DNA of 64,000 nucleotides from Neobacillus rhizophilus (GTDB lineage: Bacteria; Bacillota; Bacilli; Bacillales; Cytobacillaceae): NCBI RefSeq assembly GCF_018343535.1, contig NZ_JAGYPF010000003.1, forward strand, positions 496,001 to 560,000. The letters run 5' to 3'. Below are positions 1 through 8,366 of this stretch, piece by piece. The notes beneath the pieces were generated by a model. That model saw only the letters and a program-made list of their open reading frames with translations. It did no database searches and was not told the origin of the DNA. Position 1 is the first letter of the stretch; each line of letters begins with the position of its first letter. Both the position numbers and the translations under genes were made by a program.

Positions 1-298
1 AACGAACACTCACCCCAGTTAGCCTGGATAACTCACTAATTTTCATTGGGGAACCCCCCTTCTTAATGATGTTATGGTTATTATAAACCCTCACATTAAT
101 GTTAAGGTCAATGGTTTTTTAAGAAAAAAACATAAAAATTTTTAAGGAAAGCACCCGTTAATGGAATGCTATTATGATTCTTGCATAGAACCATCCCTAG
201 TCTCCCAATAAACTTCATTTAAACTATACACTGAGTTTACAAGGATTTAATAATCAGATGTTATGATTGGTTTATCAACGAATGAGGAGGCAGAATAA
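1..298. other. intergenic leader with one family B repeat fragment
   Basis: I see no supported gene here. Positions 141-176 hold a lone fragment of family B (AAGGAAAGCACCCGTTA), the only copy in the left part of the window. The ribosome binding site AGGAGG of the following phosphatase gene lies at 285-290. Confidence 0.5.
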
Positions 299-1087
299 AT
301 GAATGTGCGTGCGATGTTTATTGATATGGATGGAACACTACTAAAAGCCTCAAACAACATTTCCCAACGAAATATGGAAGCCATTTATAGGCTCATGAAT
401 CAGGGAATCAAGGTTTTTCTAGCTACTGGTCGACACTTTGAAGTAACCGCACCCTACCATAAAGAAATTGGATTACGAACTCCGATGATTTGTTTGAATG
501 GTGCCTCTATTCACGATGCAGAGACTGGAAGACCTATGCAAATGAAAACCGTCCGAGTAAACGAAGAACGATTCCACCATCTGACCGCTGATAATCCTTG
601 TAATGTTATTATCCATACAGCAGATGGACTTTATTGTAAGGAAACAAATGAAGAAATCGAATATTGGACAAATGTTGGGCAAATCCCGCCACGGTATATT
701 GGAGATTTAAGACAGGCAGATTATCAAGATGTTCTTAAATATAGTGTACTAACAGGTGCACCAAGCCCGAAAATTTCAGCTTTGTTTAAAAAGGAAGCAG
801 AAGTCATCGATTGGAATAATGGATTTGAACTGCTTGCTCCTAATGTTTCCAAATGGTCCGCTATAAAAAGCTTACTTCGCGCTTATCGAATTAGTCCAAA
901 AGAAGCTGTAGCGATTGGAGACGGGCCGAATGATATAGAGATGCTTCGTCAAGTCGGTACTGGTGTGGCAATGGGGAACGCTGGTGAAGAGGTTAAAGCA
1001 GCTGCTGATTTTGTTACTGGACACCACGAAAATGATGGATTAGCTGAGTTTATAGAACGTTATCTTTATAAATCAAATGTGGTTTAG
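299..1087 (+). CDS. HAD superfamily Cof-type phosphatase
   Basis: Cytoplasmic phosphatase of the haloacid dehalogenase superfamily, class IIB (Cof/YkrA type), 262 aa, full length. Motif I (FIDMDGTLL) carries the nucleophile Asp9 and Asp11. Motif II is in LATGR (41-45). Motif IV is GDGPNDIEML (207-216), whose acidic residues bind Mg2+. Between motifs II and IV is the Cof-type cap. Family members hydrolyse small phosphorylated metabolites such as sugar phosphates, flavin or pyridoxal phosphate; the sequence does not reveal the substrate. AGGAGG lies 8 nt before the ATG. It stands alone, with no operon partner. Confidence 0.9.
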   Translation: MNVRAMFIDMDGTLLKASNNISQRNMEAIYRLMNQGIKVFLATGRHFEVTAPYHKEIGLRTPMICLNGASIHDAETGRPMQMKTVRVNEERFHHLTADNPCNVIIHTADGLYCKETNEEIEYWTNVGQIPPRYIGDLRQADYQDVLKYSVLTGAPSPKISALFKKEAEVIDWNNGFELLAPNVSKWSAIKSLLRAYRISPKEAVAIGDGPNDIEMLRQVGTGVAMGNAGEEVKAAADFVTGHHENDGLAEFIERYLYKSNVV

Positions 1088-1441
1088 GATTATTTTAAAA
1101 TAACGATCCCTCACATTTTTTTTTGTCAAAAAAATAGAAAGTTAATCACCGCAACCTTTTGTATTCAAGCTTTCCTTGCACTTTGTTCCAAGTTTTTAAC
1201 AAAAATCATTTTTACCTCTACTATATCCTTCAATATCTTTAGGGAACTCATTAGCAAGACGTACCTTCAACTTTCCATAATAATTCCTGCCAGATAAAAT
1301 ATATATTTTCTCTTTAAATCCCTACCACTATTTAGAAATCCTCATTTAAACGGTACTACTTAATGACTATCAACTACCAGTTTCTCGATCTGGTGCCACA
1401 AGGTCGACAGGACGACCGTCCCCATGCATCATATTCAATAT
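1088..1441. other. intergenic, possible degraded coding remnant
   Basis: No intact gene. On the minus strand, around 1180-1300, an open stretch without a usable start reads KLKVRLANEFPKDIEGYSRG and then stops; it resembles real coding sequence but I do not recognise it. At 1404-1434 there is a degenerate single arm of repeat family A, immediately before a full copy. Confidence 0.3.
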
Positions 1442-1563
1442 TGATGAATGGGGACGGTTCTCCTGCCTCACCTTCGGTTCCTGTTCAGATTCCGTAACGC
1501 TGCATCGTTACACTTATTTCTGAAAAAAACGCTTGAATGACGCAGAACCGTCCCCATGCTTCA
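1442..1563. repeat. family A repeat, paired arms
   Basis: Left arm (TGATGAATGGGGACGGTTCT) at 1442 and inverted right arm ending at 1563, with the family's middle section (GTTCAGATTCC) between them. The right end directly abuts the stop codon of the YitT-type gene (1564). Confidence 0.85.
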
Positions 1564-2451
1564 TTAGTGTATGTCTTTTTTCTTAAATCGGCCGCCATGT
1601 ACTGCCGAGACGTCTGTGGCAATGATGAATGCTTGGGGATCTATTTCTCTAATGATGTCTTTCATTTTTGTTTCTTCCAGCCTTGTGAAGACGCATAGAA
1701 TAACGCGTTTGTCCTCGCCGCTATAAGACCCCTCTCCGTGCAGATAGGTCACTCCCCGGCCTAGCCGCTCAGTGATAGCTTCTGCCATCTCATCGGTATT
1801 GTCACTTATGATATACACGGATTTCATGTCATCCAACCCTTTAACCACAACGTCAATGGTCCGGAAAGCAATATAGTATGTAAGCATTGAAAATAAAGCA
1901 TTTTCGATAGAGAATACAAAGGCTGCAACCGAGAAGATAATCACGTTTACAAACATGATAATTTCGCCCACAGTAAATGGTACCCTCTTCTCAATTAAGA
2001 TGGCCAATGTTTCTGTACCATCTAAGACCCCACCATTTCTTATGGTCAAACCTACTCCTAATCCTAAAATTAAACCGCCGAAAACTACAGCCAGCAATTC
2101 ATTATTTACAATCGGTTTGACATGATGCATAAAAGAAGTCGCCACAGATAGAGCAATAATCCCATACAACATACTAACAGCAAAGGTTTTACCAATCTGC
2201 TTATACCCTAAGAAAAAGAAAGGTAAGTTTAAAACCACTAAAAATATACTAAGATTAAATGTTGTCACGTGACTCAATAACATAGACAAGCCCGTTACCC
2301 CGCCGTCAATCATATTGTTTGGAATAAGCACGGCTTCCAGCCCATATGCCATAATAACGGCTCCAAGCGTAATAAACAAAAACCTTCTAACAATATTACT
2401 AAGCGTTAATCCTTTATGATTTAATTTCTTTTTTTCTACAGATGTATCCAT
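1564..2451 (-). CDS. YitT family membrane protein (DUF161/DUF2179)
   Basis: Integral membrane protein of 295 aa with five to six predicted hydrophobic helices across residues about 25-200 (for example YGIIALSVATSF, GGLILGLGVGLTI), followed by a soluble C-terminal DUF2179-type domain from about 215 that contains the family's typical VYIISD start and a GxGxT-like segment (GRGVTYLHGEGSYSG). Bacilli carry several paralogues of this family; their biochemical role is not settled. GGGAGG precedes the ATG. Transcribed alone and divergently from the GerP-like peptide; its 3' end is a family A repeat. Confidence 0.88.
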   Translation of the reverse strand: MDTSVEKKKLNHKGLTLSNIVRRFLFITLGAVIMAYGLEAVLIPNNMIDGGVTGLSMLLSHVTTFNLSIFLVVLNLPFFFLGYKQIGKTFAVSMLYGIIALSVATSFMHHVKPIVNNELLAVVFGGLILGLGVGLTIRNGGVLDGTETLAILIEKRVPFTVGEIIMFVNVIIFSVAAFVFSIENALFSMLTYYIAFRTIDVVVKGLDDMKSVYIISDNTDEMAEAITERLGRGVTYLHGEGSYSGEDKRVILCVFTRLEETKMKDIIREIDPQAFIIATDVSAVHGGRFKKKDIH

Positions 2452-2540
2452 ATGATTCCTCCCTATTTCATTGTTTTCCTTATATTAATATACCAAAAGA
2501 AATGAGATTTTTTCCAAAACAAACCTCTCATTAGCACAAA

Positions 2541-2572
2541 AAAAGGCAGCAAAATAAAAAGCCGCCTTTCTA
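2541..2572. other. intergenic hairpin
   Basis: AAAGGCAGC and GCCGCCTTT can pair around an A-rich loop, between the 5' ends of two divergent genes. It may be a leftover terminator or a leader structure. Confidence 0.35.
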
Positions 2573-2668
2573 TTTGTAACATAATATTCCCTTGTCGGAC
2601 TAATTCTAGGCACGTGGACAATCACAACCCTTCCCTCAAAATAAAATGAAGCAAGGAAGGTGATTGAA

Positions 2669-2884
2669 ATGTCGTCCTCAATCAATATCGGCCGATTTAA
2701 GGTACAAGCACTCTCAAATAATGCAAACATTAATTTTGAAGGAACCACCCAAAACAGCCATACCTCCAACAACACCATAATCGGCGGCAATTTCAGCTTC
2801 GGAGATGGTTCCTCAAGCACATTCACAAATATAAATAACGGCACCATTACCGTTTCAAACGAAAACTCAGGCCAGGATTCCTAG
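2669..2884 (+). CDS. small GerPA/GerPF-like spore germination protein
   Basis: 71-aa acidic, Ser/Asn/Gly-rich protein beginning MSSSINIGRFKVQALSNN. It resembles the GerPA/GerPF family of short proteins needed for germinant passage through the spore coat: beta-rich, with NTIIGGNFSFGDGSSS in the middle. I chose ATG 2669 because AAGGAAGG ends about 8 nt before it; an upstream in-frame GTG at 2660 lies inside that ribosome binding site. Family assignment rests on composition and length only, so it is moderate. It is monocistronic, unlike the classical six-gene gerP operon. Confidence 0.55.
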   Translation: MSSSINIGRFKVQALSNNANINFEGTTQNSHTSNNTIIGGNFSFGDGSSSTFTNINNGTITVSNENSGQDS

Positions 2885-2896
2885 TGGTACATTGGG

Positions 2897-3022
2897 TGAT
2901 GCATGGGGACGGTTCTCATGCTCTATTTCTACGATGCCGGCTCATGGTCCATGTTCATTCATGGTGCCGCAGATTCCTAAAACGCCTAAATTGATGCACG
3001 AGAACCGTCCCTCTGCACCATT
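2897..3022. repeat. family A repeat, paired arms
   Basis: Left arm TGATGCATGGGGACGGTTCT starts at 2897. The right arm (GATGCACGAGAACCGTCCCT) ends at 3022, directly at the stop codon of the permease gene (3024). The two arms are inverted relative to each other. Confidence 0.88.
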
Positions 3023-3023
3023 A

Positions 3024-4370
3024 TTAAATCCTATATCCGATATAAAGACTCAGAAACCAGATGGGTGCGACGAATAATGCGATTCGCATTTCTGGGATGA
3101 ATGCCATTAAGACGATGATAAGTGCTAGGAACGTCAATGATAAATAGGTGGAGATTGGATATAACGGCATTTTAAATGCTAGTTTTTCTTTTTCTATTTT
3201 TGTTTTGGATTTCCTGAACTTTAATTGCGTAATCAGGATGATTGTCCAACTTGTAATTACCGCAACTGTGGCAACGGATGAAATGTACAGAAACACTTTT
3301 TCAGGAACAATATAGTTCAATACTACTGCCACTAGTAAAAACATGGACGAGAACAGAATTCCGCGTCTTGGGCTGCCATTATTGCTAAGCTTTCCGAAAT
3401 ATTTCGGGCCGTTATTTTGGAGTGATAAATTGTAAAGCATTCTTCCCGAACTGAATAACCCACTATTAAAAGCCGATAGTGCTGCTGTTATGACTACGAA
3501 GTTAATGATATGGGCAGCACCCGGGATTCCAACCTTATCGAAAATTAACACAAAGGGGCTTCCCTTCGTGCCTACCTCATTCCAAGGGTATAAAATCATC
3601 ATGATTCCTAATGCGCCAATATAAAAAATCAAAATCCTCCAGACTACATTGTTGATGGCTGAGGGAATGGACTTTTGGGGATTTTTTGCCTCCCCTGCCG
3701 TAATTCCGACTAATTCTACACCGCCAAATGAAAACATCACGAGAACTAGGGACATTAATATTCCTTTGATTCCATTTGGGACGAATCCTCCATGCGTCCA
3801 AAGATTGTCAAAACCAATCGGATGACCGCCATTCCCGATTCCTATGAAAATGATTCCTAATCCAAGAAGGATCATCCCGATAATCGCTACAACCTTTATC
3901 AGCGCAAACCAAAACTCAAACTCGCCAAAAGCTTTTACATTAGCAAGATTTATGATCGTAATCACGACAAGTACAGACAGTGCTGTCAGCCATTGCGGAA
4001 TATCCGGAAACCAGTAATTCACATAAACACCAACCACCGTTATTTCCGCCATTCCGACGACAACCCACATAAACCAATAAGTCCACCCGGTAAAGAAACC
4101 TGCAAACGGACCTAGATATTTGTTTGCATATGAACTGAATGAACCTGAAACCGGTTCATCTACAGCCATTTCCCCCAGCGCTCTCATTATCGTGAAAATG
4201 ACCAGGCCTCCGACTAAATATGACAACAGAACAGACGGACCAGCCATTTGAATCGTGGCACTTGAGCCATAAAACAGCCCAACCCCAATCGCACCTCCAA
4301 GTGCAATTAACTGGATATGCCTATTATCTAAACCTCGCTGCAACTTCTCACTTTGATGATTTTTCCCCAA
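3024..4370 (-). CDS. amino acid permease, APC superfamily (AAT family)
   Basis: Secondary amino-acid transporter, 448 aa with about 12 membrane helices. The N-terminus has the family signature: RGLDNRHIQLIALGGAIG at residues 12-29, the unwound substrate-binding part of helix 1. The conserved ALGEMAVDEPVSGSF segment of helix 2 and loop follows near residue 65. This matches the AAT branch (proline, asparagine, GABA, aromatic and serine/alanine permeases). The substrate cannot be read from sequence. GGAGGAG lies 4 nt before the ATG. Single gene, no linked catabolic enzyme. The C-terminus is short and ends at the repeat. Confidence 0.9.
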   Translation of the reverse strand: MGKNHQSEKLQRGLDNRHIQLIALGGAIGVGLFYGSSATIQMAGPSVLLSYLVGGLVIFTIMRALGEMAVDEPVSGSFSSYANKYLGPFAGFFTGWTYWFMWVVVGMAEITVVGVYVNYWFPDIPQWLTALSVLVVITIINLANVKAFGEFEFWFALIKVVAIIGMILLGLGIIFIGIGNGGHPIGFDNLWTHGGFVPNGIKGILMSLVLVMFSFGGVELVGITAGEAKNPQKSIPSAINNVVWRILIFYIGALGIMMILYPWNEVGTKGSPFVLIFDKVGIPGAAHIINFVVITAALSAFNSGLFSSGRMLYNLSLQNNGPKYFGKLSNNGSPRRGILFSSMFLLVAVVLNYIVPEKVFLYISSVATVAVITSWTIILITQLKFRKSKTKIEKEKLAFKMPLYPISTYLSLTFLALIIVLMAFIPEMRIALFVAPIWFLSLYIGYRI

Positions 4371-4487
4371 CCATTACTCCTCCTGCCTTTATGCCTCTAC
4401 TAATTTGCTTCTATTACCTTATTTAAGAGATTATAATTACATAAGAATTTTCAAGCAATGAAGCAAATTAACGCTTTACTGTATTAA

Positions 4488-4606
4488 ATGATGCATAGGG
4501 ACGGTTCTTTTGCCTCATCCAGTGCCTGCTAAAGCCCCGTGTTCGAACATAGTACCGCATTCTGAAAAAAAAAGAATTGATGCATGAGAACCGTCCCCAT
4601 GCCTCA
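4488..4606. repeat. family A repeat, paired arms
   Basis: Left arm TGATGCATAGGGACGGTTCT at 4488; right arm GATGCATGAGAACCGTCCCC ending at 4606. The middle section is diverged from other copies. Confidence 0.88.
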
Positions 4607-4645
4607 AAAAAATAGAGGCTGCTCAAGTTGAGTCAGCCTCTTTGG
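4603..4645 (-). terminator. Rho-independent terminator of the catechol operon
   Basis: AGAGGCTG (4614-4621) pairs with CAGCCTCT (4634-4641), with further CTCAA/TTGAG pairing inside. The A-run at 4606-4613 is a T-run on the minus strand, just after the FMN reductase stop. Confidence 0.8.
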
Positions 4646-4657
4646 TGATTTTCTATT

Positions 4658-5206
4658 TTATCGTAATGTTTTTAAAGCTCCGCTCCACGCATTAACTTCT
4701 TCAAGCATGGCATTTACGTTATTGAGATGTAGTTCTTGTGGTTTAAATTCAGATCCATTTACAAAGTCTGTGAATAGGCTTAAAGTTGGATGTGTGCGAA
4801 CATCTGCTACTTTTTGTTCGGCAAGAATTCCACGCAAATGTTCAGCTGCACGAGCACCGCCAGTTGAGCCATAGCTTACTATACCAGCAGCTTTGTTATA
4901 CCAAGCTTCACGAGCAAAATCGATCGCGTTTTTTAACGCACCCGTAATACTGTGGTTGTATTCTTGAACGATGAACACAAATCCATCAAGGCTTGCCAGT
5001 TTCTCATTCCAAGCTGCAATGCCTGGCTCTGAACCATCTGTTGTACCTAAGAATGGAAGATTAAAGTCCGCAATATCGACGATTTCATAGTTGGCATCCC
5101 CACGTTTATCGGCAATTCCTTTAACCCATTCGCCGACTTGTGGGCTTACACGCCCTTGGCGTGTGCTCCCTAAAATGATTCCAATATTTAATTTTTCTGT
5201 AGTCAT
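4658..5206 (-). CDS. NAD(P)H-dependent FMN reductase family protein
   Basis: Flavodoxin-fold FMN reductase (NADPH_dep_FMN_red family), 182 aa from the chosen start. The N-terminal flavin phosphate loop is GIILGSTRQGRVSPQVGEW; a second conserved piece is FVFIVQEYNHSITGALKNAI, the flavin-contacting loop of this family. ATG 5206 is chosen because AGGAGG sits 7 nt upstream. A longer frame to 5317 or 5254 exists but would overlap the upstream gene. Last gene of the CatD-CatE-oxidoreductase operon, where it could supply reduced flavin to the preceding luciferase-like enzyme or act as a quinone/azo reductase. Confidence 0.85.
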   Translation of the reverse strand: MTTEKLNIGIILGSTRQGRVSPQVGEWVKGIADKRGDANYEIVDIADFNLPFLGTTDGSEPGIAAWNEKLASLDGFVFIVQEYNHSITGALKNAIDFAREAWYNKAAGIVSYGSTGGARAAEHLRGILAEQKVADVRTHPTLSLFTDFVNGSEFKPQELHLNNVNAMLEEVNAWSGALKTLR

Positions 5207-5282
5207 AGCAACTTCCTCCTTAGATTCTTTCCCAAATAGTTTACCTATAAAGCCCATCTTAATTACACCGCCTATAAATTTT

Positions 5283-6347
5283 TTATTTACTTGTTTCTCT
5301 CCGAACAATTGGCGCAACTTCTGTCGCTAATAATTCAATTCCTTCAGCTATTTTCTTAAATGGAATACCACCTATATCAATCTGAGCCATAAACCGCTGA
5401 TGTCCAAACAGTTCGTGTTGTCGAAGGATTTTCTCCACAATCTGTTGTGGGCTTCCCACAAATAAGGCGGTATCTGGACCTGTCATATATTCAAAATCCG
5501 ATTTTGATATTTTTTCACCTGTCATCCCACGCTGGAGGTTTACAGAATACCAGTAGTTTGAATAGTAAGGATAAAATTCATCCTTGGCCTGCTGGGTTGT
5601 CTTTGAAATATACCCGTGGCCTGTAACGCCTACCTTTAATTTTTCCAAATCATGCCCCGCTGCAGTGCCCGCATTACGGTACAGTTCTACCAGTGGCTTG
5701 AATCGTACTGGGTCGCCGCCAAGTATTGCCAAAGCCATCCCAACGCCTAACCTTCCAGCACGGGCCGCACTTTGCGGCGTTCCCCCTACTCCCACCCAAA
5801 CAGGAATCTGATTTTGCAGAGGCCGCGGGGCAATTTCTGCATTTTTTAAAGATGAACGAAAGTTGCCCTCCCAAGTAATTCGTTCGTTTTCATTTAGCTT
5901 TAAAAATAATTCGATATTCTCAGAGAACAAAGCGTCATAGTCATTTATGTCATACCCGAATAGAGGGAAGGATTCTATGAATGCCCCGCGGCCTGCCATG
6001 ATTTCTGCCCTTCCATCTGAAAGCAAATCCAGCGTAGCAAAATCTTCAAACAGGCGAACAGGATCAACCGTGCTTAATACAGTCGTGGTACTTGTCAATT
6101 TAATTCGTTTAGTTTTTTGGGCAATGGCGGACAATACGACCGGAACGGAAGACGTGGCATAGTCTAAGCGGTGATGTTCACCCACTCCAAACACATCAAG
6201 TCCAGCTTCGTCAGCGAGTGTTGCCGCAGCCATTATTTCCTTTATTCTTTGTCCTGCACTGACCGTTTGACCAGTAGTAGGATCTACACATATATCTCCA
6301 AGTGTATAGAGGCCAATTTCTATTCCAGTATTTCTTTCCTGTCCCAT
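5283..6347 (-). CDS. LLM-class flavin-dependent oxidoreductase
   Basis: Luciferase-like monooxygenase family TIM barrel, 354 aa. Seen: GVGEHHRLDYATSS near residue 55 (typical for the family), the SDGRAEIMAGRG segment near 110-122 and PVWVGVGGTPQSAARAGRLG near 185. Such enzymes use reduced FMN supplied by a separate reductase, and such a reductase is the next gene downstream. Substrate unknown; the context with CatE suggests an aromatic or quinone compound. GGAGG lies 10 nt before the ATG. The gap to catE is only 35 nt. Confidence 0.88.
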   Translation of the reverse strand: MGQERNTGIEIGLYTLGDICVDPTTGQTVSAGQRIKEIMAAATLADEAGLDVFGVGEHHRLDYATSSVPVVLSAIAQKTKRIKLTSTTTVLSTVDPVRLFEDFATLDLLSDGRAEIMAGRGAFIESFPLFGYDINDYDALFSENIELFLKLNENERITWEGNFRSSLKNAEIAPRPLQNQIPVWVGVGGTPQSAARAGRLGVGMALAILGGDPVRFKPLVELYRNAGTAAGHDLEKLKVGVTGHGYISKTTQQAKDEFYPYYSNYWYSVNLQRGMTGEKISKSDFEYMTGPDTALFVGSPQQIVEKILRQHELFGHQRFMAQIDIGGIPFKKIAEGIELLATEVAPIVRRETSK

Positions 6348-6382
6348 AACAGCTAATTCCTCCAGTTATGATGAATAATTTT

Positions 6383-7231
6383 TCATACTTTCAGGATAAT
6401 GCGGTTACCTGAAGGATCAGAAGTAATGAACGAACCATTTTCTTCAGCAAGGGATGCTCCAATACTCTTCAGTTGAATTATTATATTATTTCTCTTTTCC
6501 TCATTTGCCAGCATGAGTGTAAATGTTTCAAGCCCAACACTATTAGGAGAAGGTGCAGGCGCTCCTACCCCATTCCAAGTATTTAAACCAATATGGTGAT
6601 GGTATTTGCCATCAGAAATGAAAAGTGCCTGACTTCCAAATCGGTTTACCACTTCAAATCCAAGACCTTTTATATAAAACTCTTCTGTCTTTTTTAATTC
6701 GGAAACATGTAAATGGATATGTCCCATCACCGTGCCCGCAGGCAGCCCTTCCCATGCTGGCTGTTTCCCGCCAGAAAGCAGGTCGGAGAAATTCAACGGG
6801 TCAACGGCCATTGCCACCTCTCCCTTATTCCAATTCCATAAGGAAGGGTCACGGTCGATATAAATTTCAATTCCATTTCCATCAGGGTCAGATAAATAAA
6901 GAGCTTCGCTCACAAGATGATCGGATGAACCGAACCGCAAGCCGATTTCTGCAAAATGCTGCACGATTCTTGCTAAATCAGAACGTTTCGGAAGTAGCAG
7001 GGCATAGTGATACAATCCGGTTGTTTTTCCCTGCTTAGGTACCACGTTCGTTGGTTGCTCGATGGATAATAAAACGGTCTTTCCATCAGCAGTAAGGCTA
7101 GCGGACCTTTCAGATTGTTCCAATACCTTAAAACCAATCACCTGTTGATAAAAAGCTAATGAACGTTGTAAATTTTCTACCTTTAGGTTCACTTGGCCTA
7201 CAAATGTAATAGGTTCACGATGAAAGTTCAT
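6383..7231 (-). CDS. catE: catechol 2,3-dioxygenase-like ring-cleaving enzyme (CatE-type)
   Basis: Extradiol dioxygenase of the vicinal-oxygen-chelate fold, 282 aa, close to the length of Bacillus subtilis CatE. Two VOC modules: residues 8-125 (FVGQVNLKVENLQRSLAFY through LSDPDGNGIEIYID) and 165-282 (MGHIHLHVSELKKTEEFY to the end). Likely iron ligands are His in HIHLHV, His in YHHHIG and a glutamate in the second module. It opens catechol rings and removes toxic quinone precursors. It lies 15 nt after the DoxX-like gene; the same catD-catE pair is known in B. subtilis under YodB/CatR control. Confidence 0.85.
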   Translation of the reverse strand: MNFHREPITFVGQVNLKVENLQRSLAFYQQVIGFKVLEQSERSASLTADGKTVLLSIEQPTNVVPKQGKTTGLYHYALLLPKRSDLARIVQHFAEIGLRFGSSDHLVSEALYLSDPDGNGIEIYIDRDPSLWNWNKGEVAMAVDPLNFSDLLSGGKQPAWEGLPAGTVMGHIHLHVSELKKTEEFYIKGLGFEVVNRFGSQALFISDGKYHHHIGLNTWNGVGAPAPSPNSVGLETFTLMLANEEKRNNIIIQLKSIGASLAEENGSFITSDPSGNRIILKV

Positions 7232-7246
7232 TTTTGTTACCTCCTT

Positions 7247-7654
7247 TTAGGCTTTCTCAGAGCGAAACAGGACGTTATCCAAAGCTAGAACAGATTTGTT
7301 TGCTGCAGCAAGATAGATAGAAATTGCCATTAAAGCTAAGTCAAGCTCGTAGCCTGCCATTTGACCATTGCCAAGAAATCCGACAGCAATTTTTACTTTT
7401 ACAATGGCAACAGCTAAAACAATCGCAAATAGTATCGAAATTACCCTTGTTCCTATTCCTAAAATAACCGCGATGCCACCAATCAATTCAATTAGAGCAA
7501 CCACATACGCTGAAAAGCCTGGAAGACCTAAACTTTCAAAAAAGCCAGCCGTATTTTCAATGCCGCCTTGGAATTTTGCAACCCCATGTATTAAGAAGGT
7601 TGCCCCCAAAAATACTCGTAAGATAGTTGTTACCACTTCATTTTTTATTGCCAT
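7247..7654 (-). CDS. catD: DoxX family membrane protein (CatD-type)
   Basis: 135-aa membrane protein with four predicted helices. DoxX family features: RVFLGATFLIHGVAKFQGG at the N-terminus and FSAYVVALIELIGGIAVILG near 45-65. In B. subtilis the equivalent CatD is the partner of CatE and may help quinone handling at the membrane. First gene of the four-gene operon; its promoter region faces the HxlR regulator gene. Confidence 0.85.
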   Translation of the reverse strand: MAIKNEVVTTILRVFLGATFLIHGVAKFQGGIENTAGFFESLGLPGFSAYVVALIELIGGIAVILGIGTRVISILFAIVLAVAIVKVKIAVGFLGNGQMAGYELDLALMAISIYLAAANKSVLALDNVLFRSEKA

Positions 7655-7708
7655 TTACTATGCACTCCTTTGATTTTGTTTTTGTTTTAAAAACAATTTG
7701 TTAGTTAG

Positions 7709-7721
7709 TTACTTTATGTAA
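7709..7721. promoter_or_regulatory. candidate HxlR/YodB-type operator
   Basis: Palindrome TTACTTTATGTAA between the divergent catD operon and the HxlR regulator gene, about 55 nt upstream of catD. Its size and position suit a YodB/CatR-type dimeric repressor. Inference only. Confidence 0.45.
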
Positions 7722-7825
7722 GTAAGTATATTGTGATAAGTTAGTAGTGTCAAGTATGTAATTTGTAAAAAACAATTTAATTATTTATAAATATGTTTAT
7801 AATAATTAATAAGGAGTTGATTCAA

Positions 7826-8128
7826 TTGGATAAATCGATTTGTCCTCGCTTTGAAAAAGCCATGGGGTTTCTGAGCCAAAGATGGACTGGTATGATTATT
7901 TACCAACTTTTATCTGGTCCGCAGCGGTTTTGCACGATTGAATCTTCAATTGGTGTAAGCGGCAGAGTGCTCTCAGAAAGGTTAAAGGATTTGGAAAATG
8001 AGGGAATCGTAAAACGGGAAGTCTTCCCGGAAACTCCAGTCCGAATCGAGTATTCATTAACCGACAAAGGCCTGGCACTAAAACCGCTCATGAACAGCAT
8101 AGAAGACTGGTCACAAAACTGGTTGTGA
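7826..8128 (+). CDS. HxlR-type transcriptional regulator (YodB/CatR-like)
   Basis: Winged-helix regulator of the HxlR (DUF24) family, 100 aa. The start is TTG 7826, because AAGGAG lies 9 nt upstream; an ATG at 7793 precedes that site. N-terminus MDKSICPRFEKAMGFLSQRW has the single conserved Cys6 used by YodB and CatR to sense quinones and diamide. The helix-turn-helix and wing follow (SGRVLSERLKDLENEGIV, then RIEYSLTDKG). Divergent to the catDE-type operon, so it most likely represses it and itself. The stop codon TGA is the first part of a family A repeat. Confidence 0.88.
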   Translation: MDKSICPRFEKAMGFLSQRWTGMIIYQLLSGPQRFCTIESSIGVSGRVLSERLKDLENEGIVKREVFPETPVRIEYSLTDKGLALKPLMNSIEDWSQNWL

Positions 8129-8240
8129 TGCATGGGGACGGTTCTTTTGCCTCAAATATTTTTTTCGAAATATCAAAGTTGAACCCTATAAACAAAGGGC
8201 AGACTTCCACTTTATTATAATGGGAGTCTGCCCTATTTTT
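8126..8240. repeat. family A arm plus terminator, first tandem unit
   Basis: Single left arm TGATGCATGGGGACGGTTCT at 8126-8154, then a 40-nt spacer, then the hairpin GGGCAGACT...AGTCTGCCC (8197-8234) with T-run. The TGA of the arm is the regulator gene's stop. The whole 115-bp block is repeated directly in the next unit. Confidence 0.85.
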
Positions 8241-8241
8241 T
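8197..8241 (+). terminator. Rho-independent terminator of the HxlR gene
   Basis: GGGCAGACTTCC pairs with GGGAGTCTGCCC around an AT-rich loop and is followed by ATTTTTTG. Confidence 0.85.
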
Positions 8242-8360
8242 GAGGCATGGGGACGGTTCTTTTGCCTCAAATACTTTTCGAAAATATCAGAGTTGAAACC
8301 TATAAACAAAGGGGCAGACTTCCGCTACTTCATAGTAATGGGAGTCCACCCCTTTGTGTT
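8241..8360. repeat. family A arm plus terminator, second tandem unit
   Basis: Direct duplication of the preceding block: arm at 8241-8269 (TGAGGCATGGGGACGGTTCT), the same spacer with substitutions, and hairpin GGGGCAGACTTCC / GGGAGTCCACCCC at 8311-8352. The two copies have diverged by several substitutions. Confidence 0.85.
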
Positions 8361-8366
8361 TACTAA

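Noticed and set aside
2485..2847. 120-codon minus-strand open frame
   Set aside because: It overlaps the divergent promoter region and the GerP-like gene in antisense, lacks a ribosome binding site and looks random.
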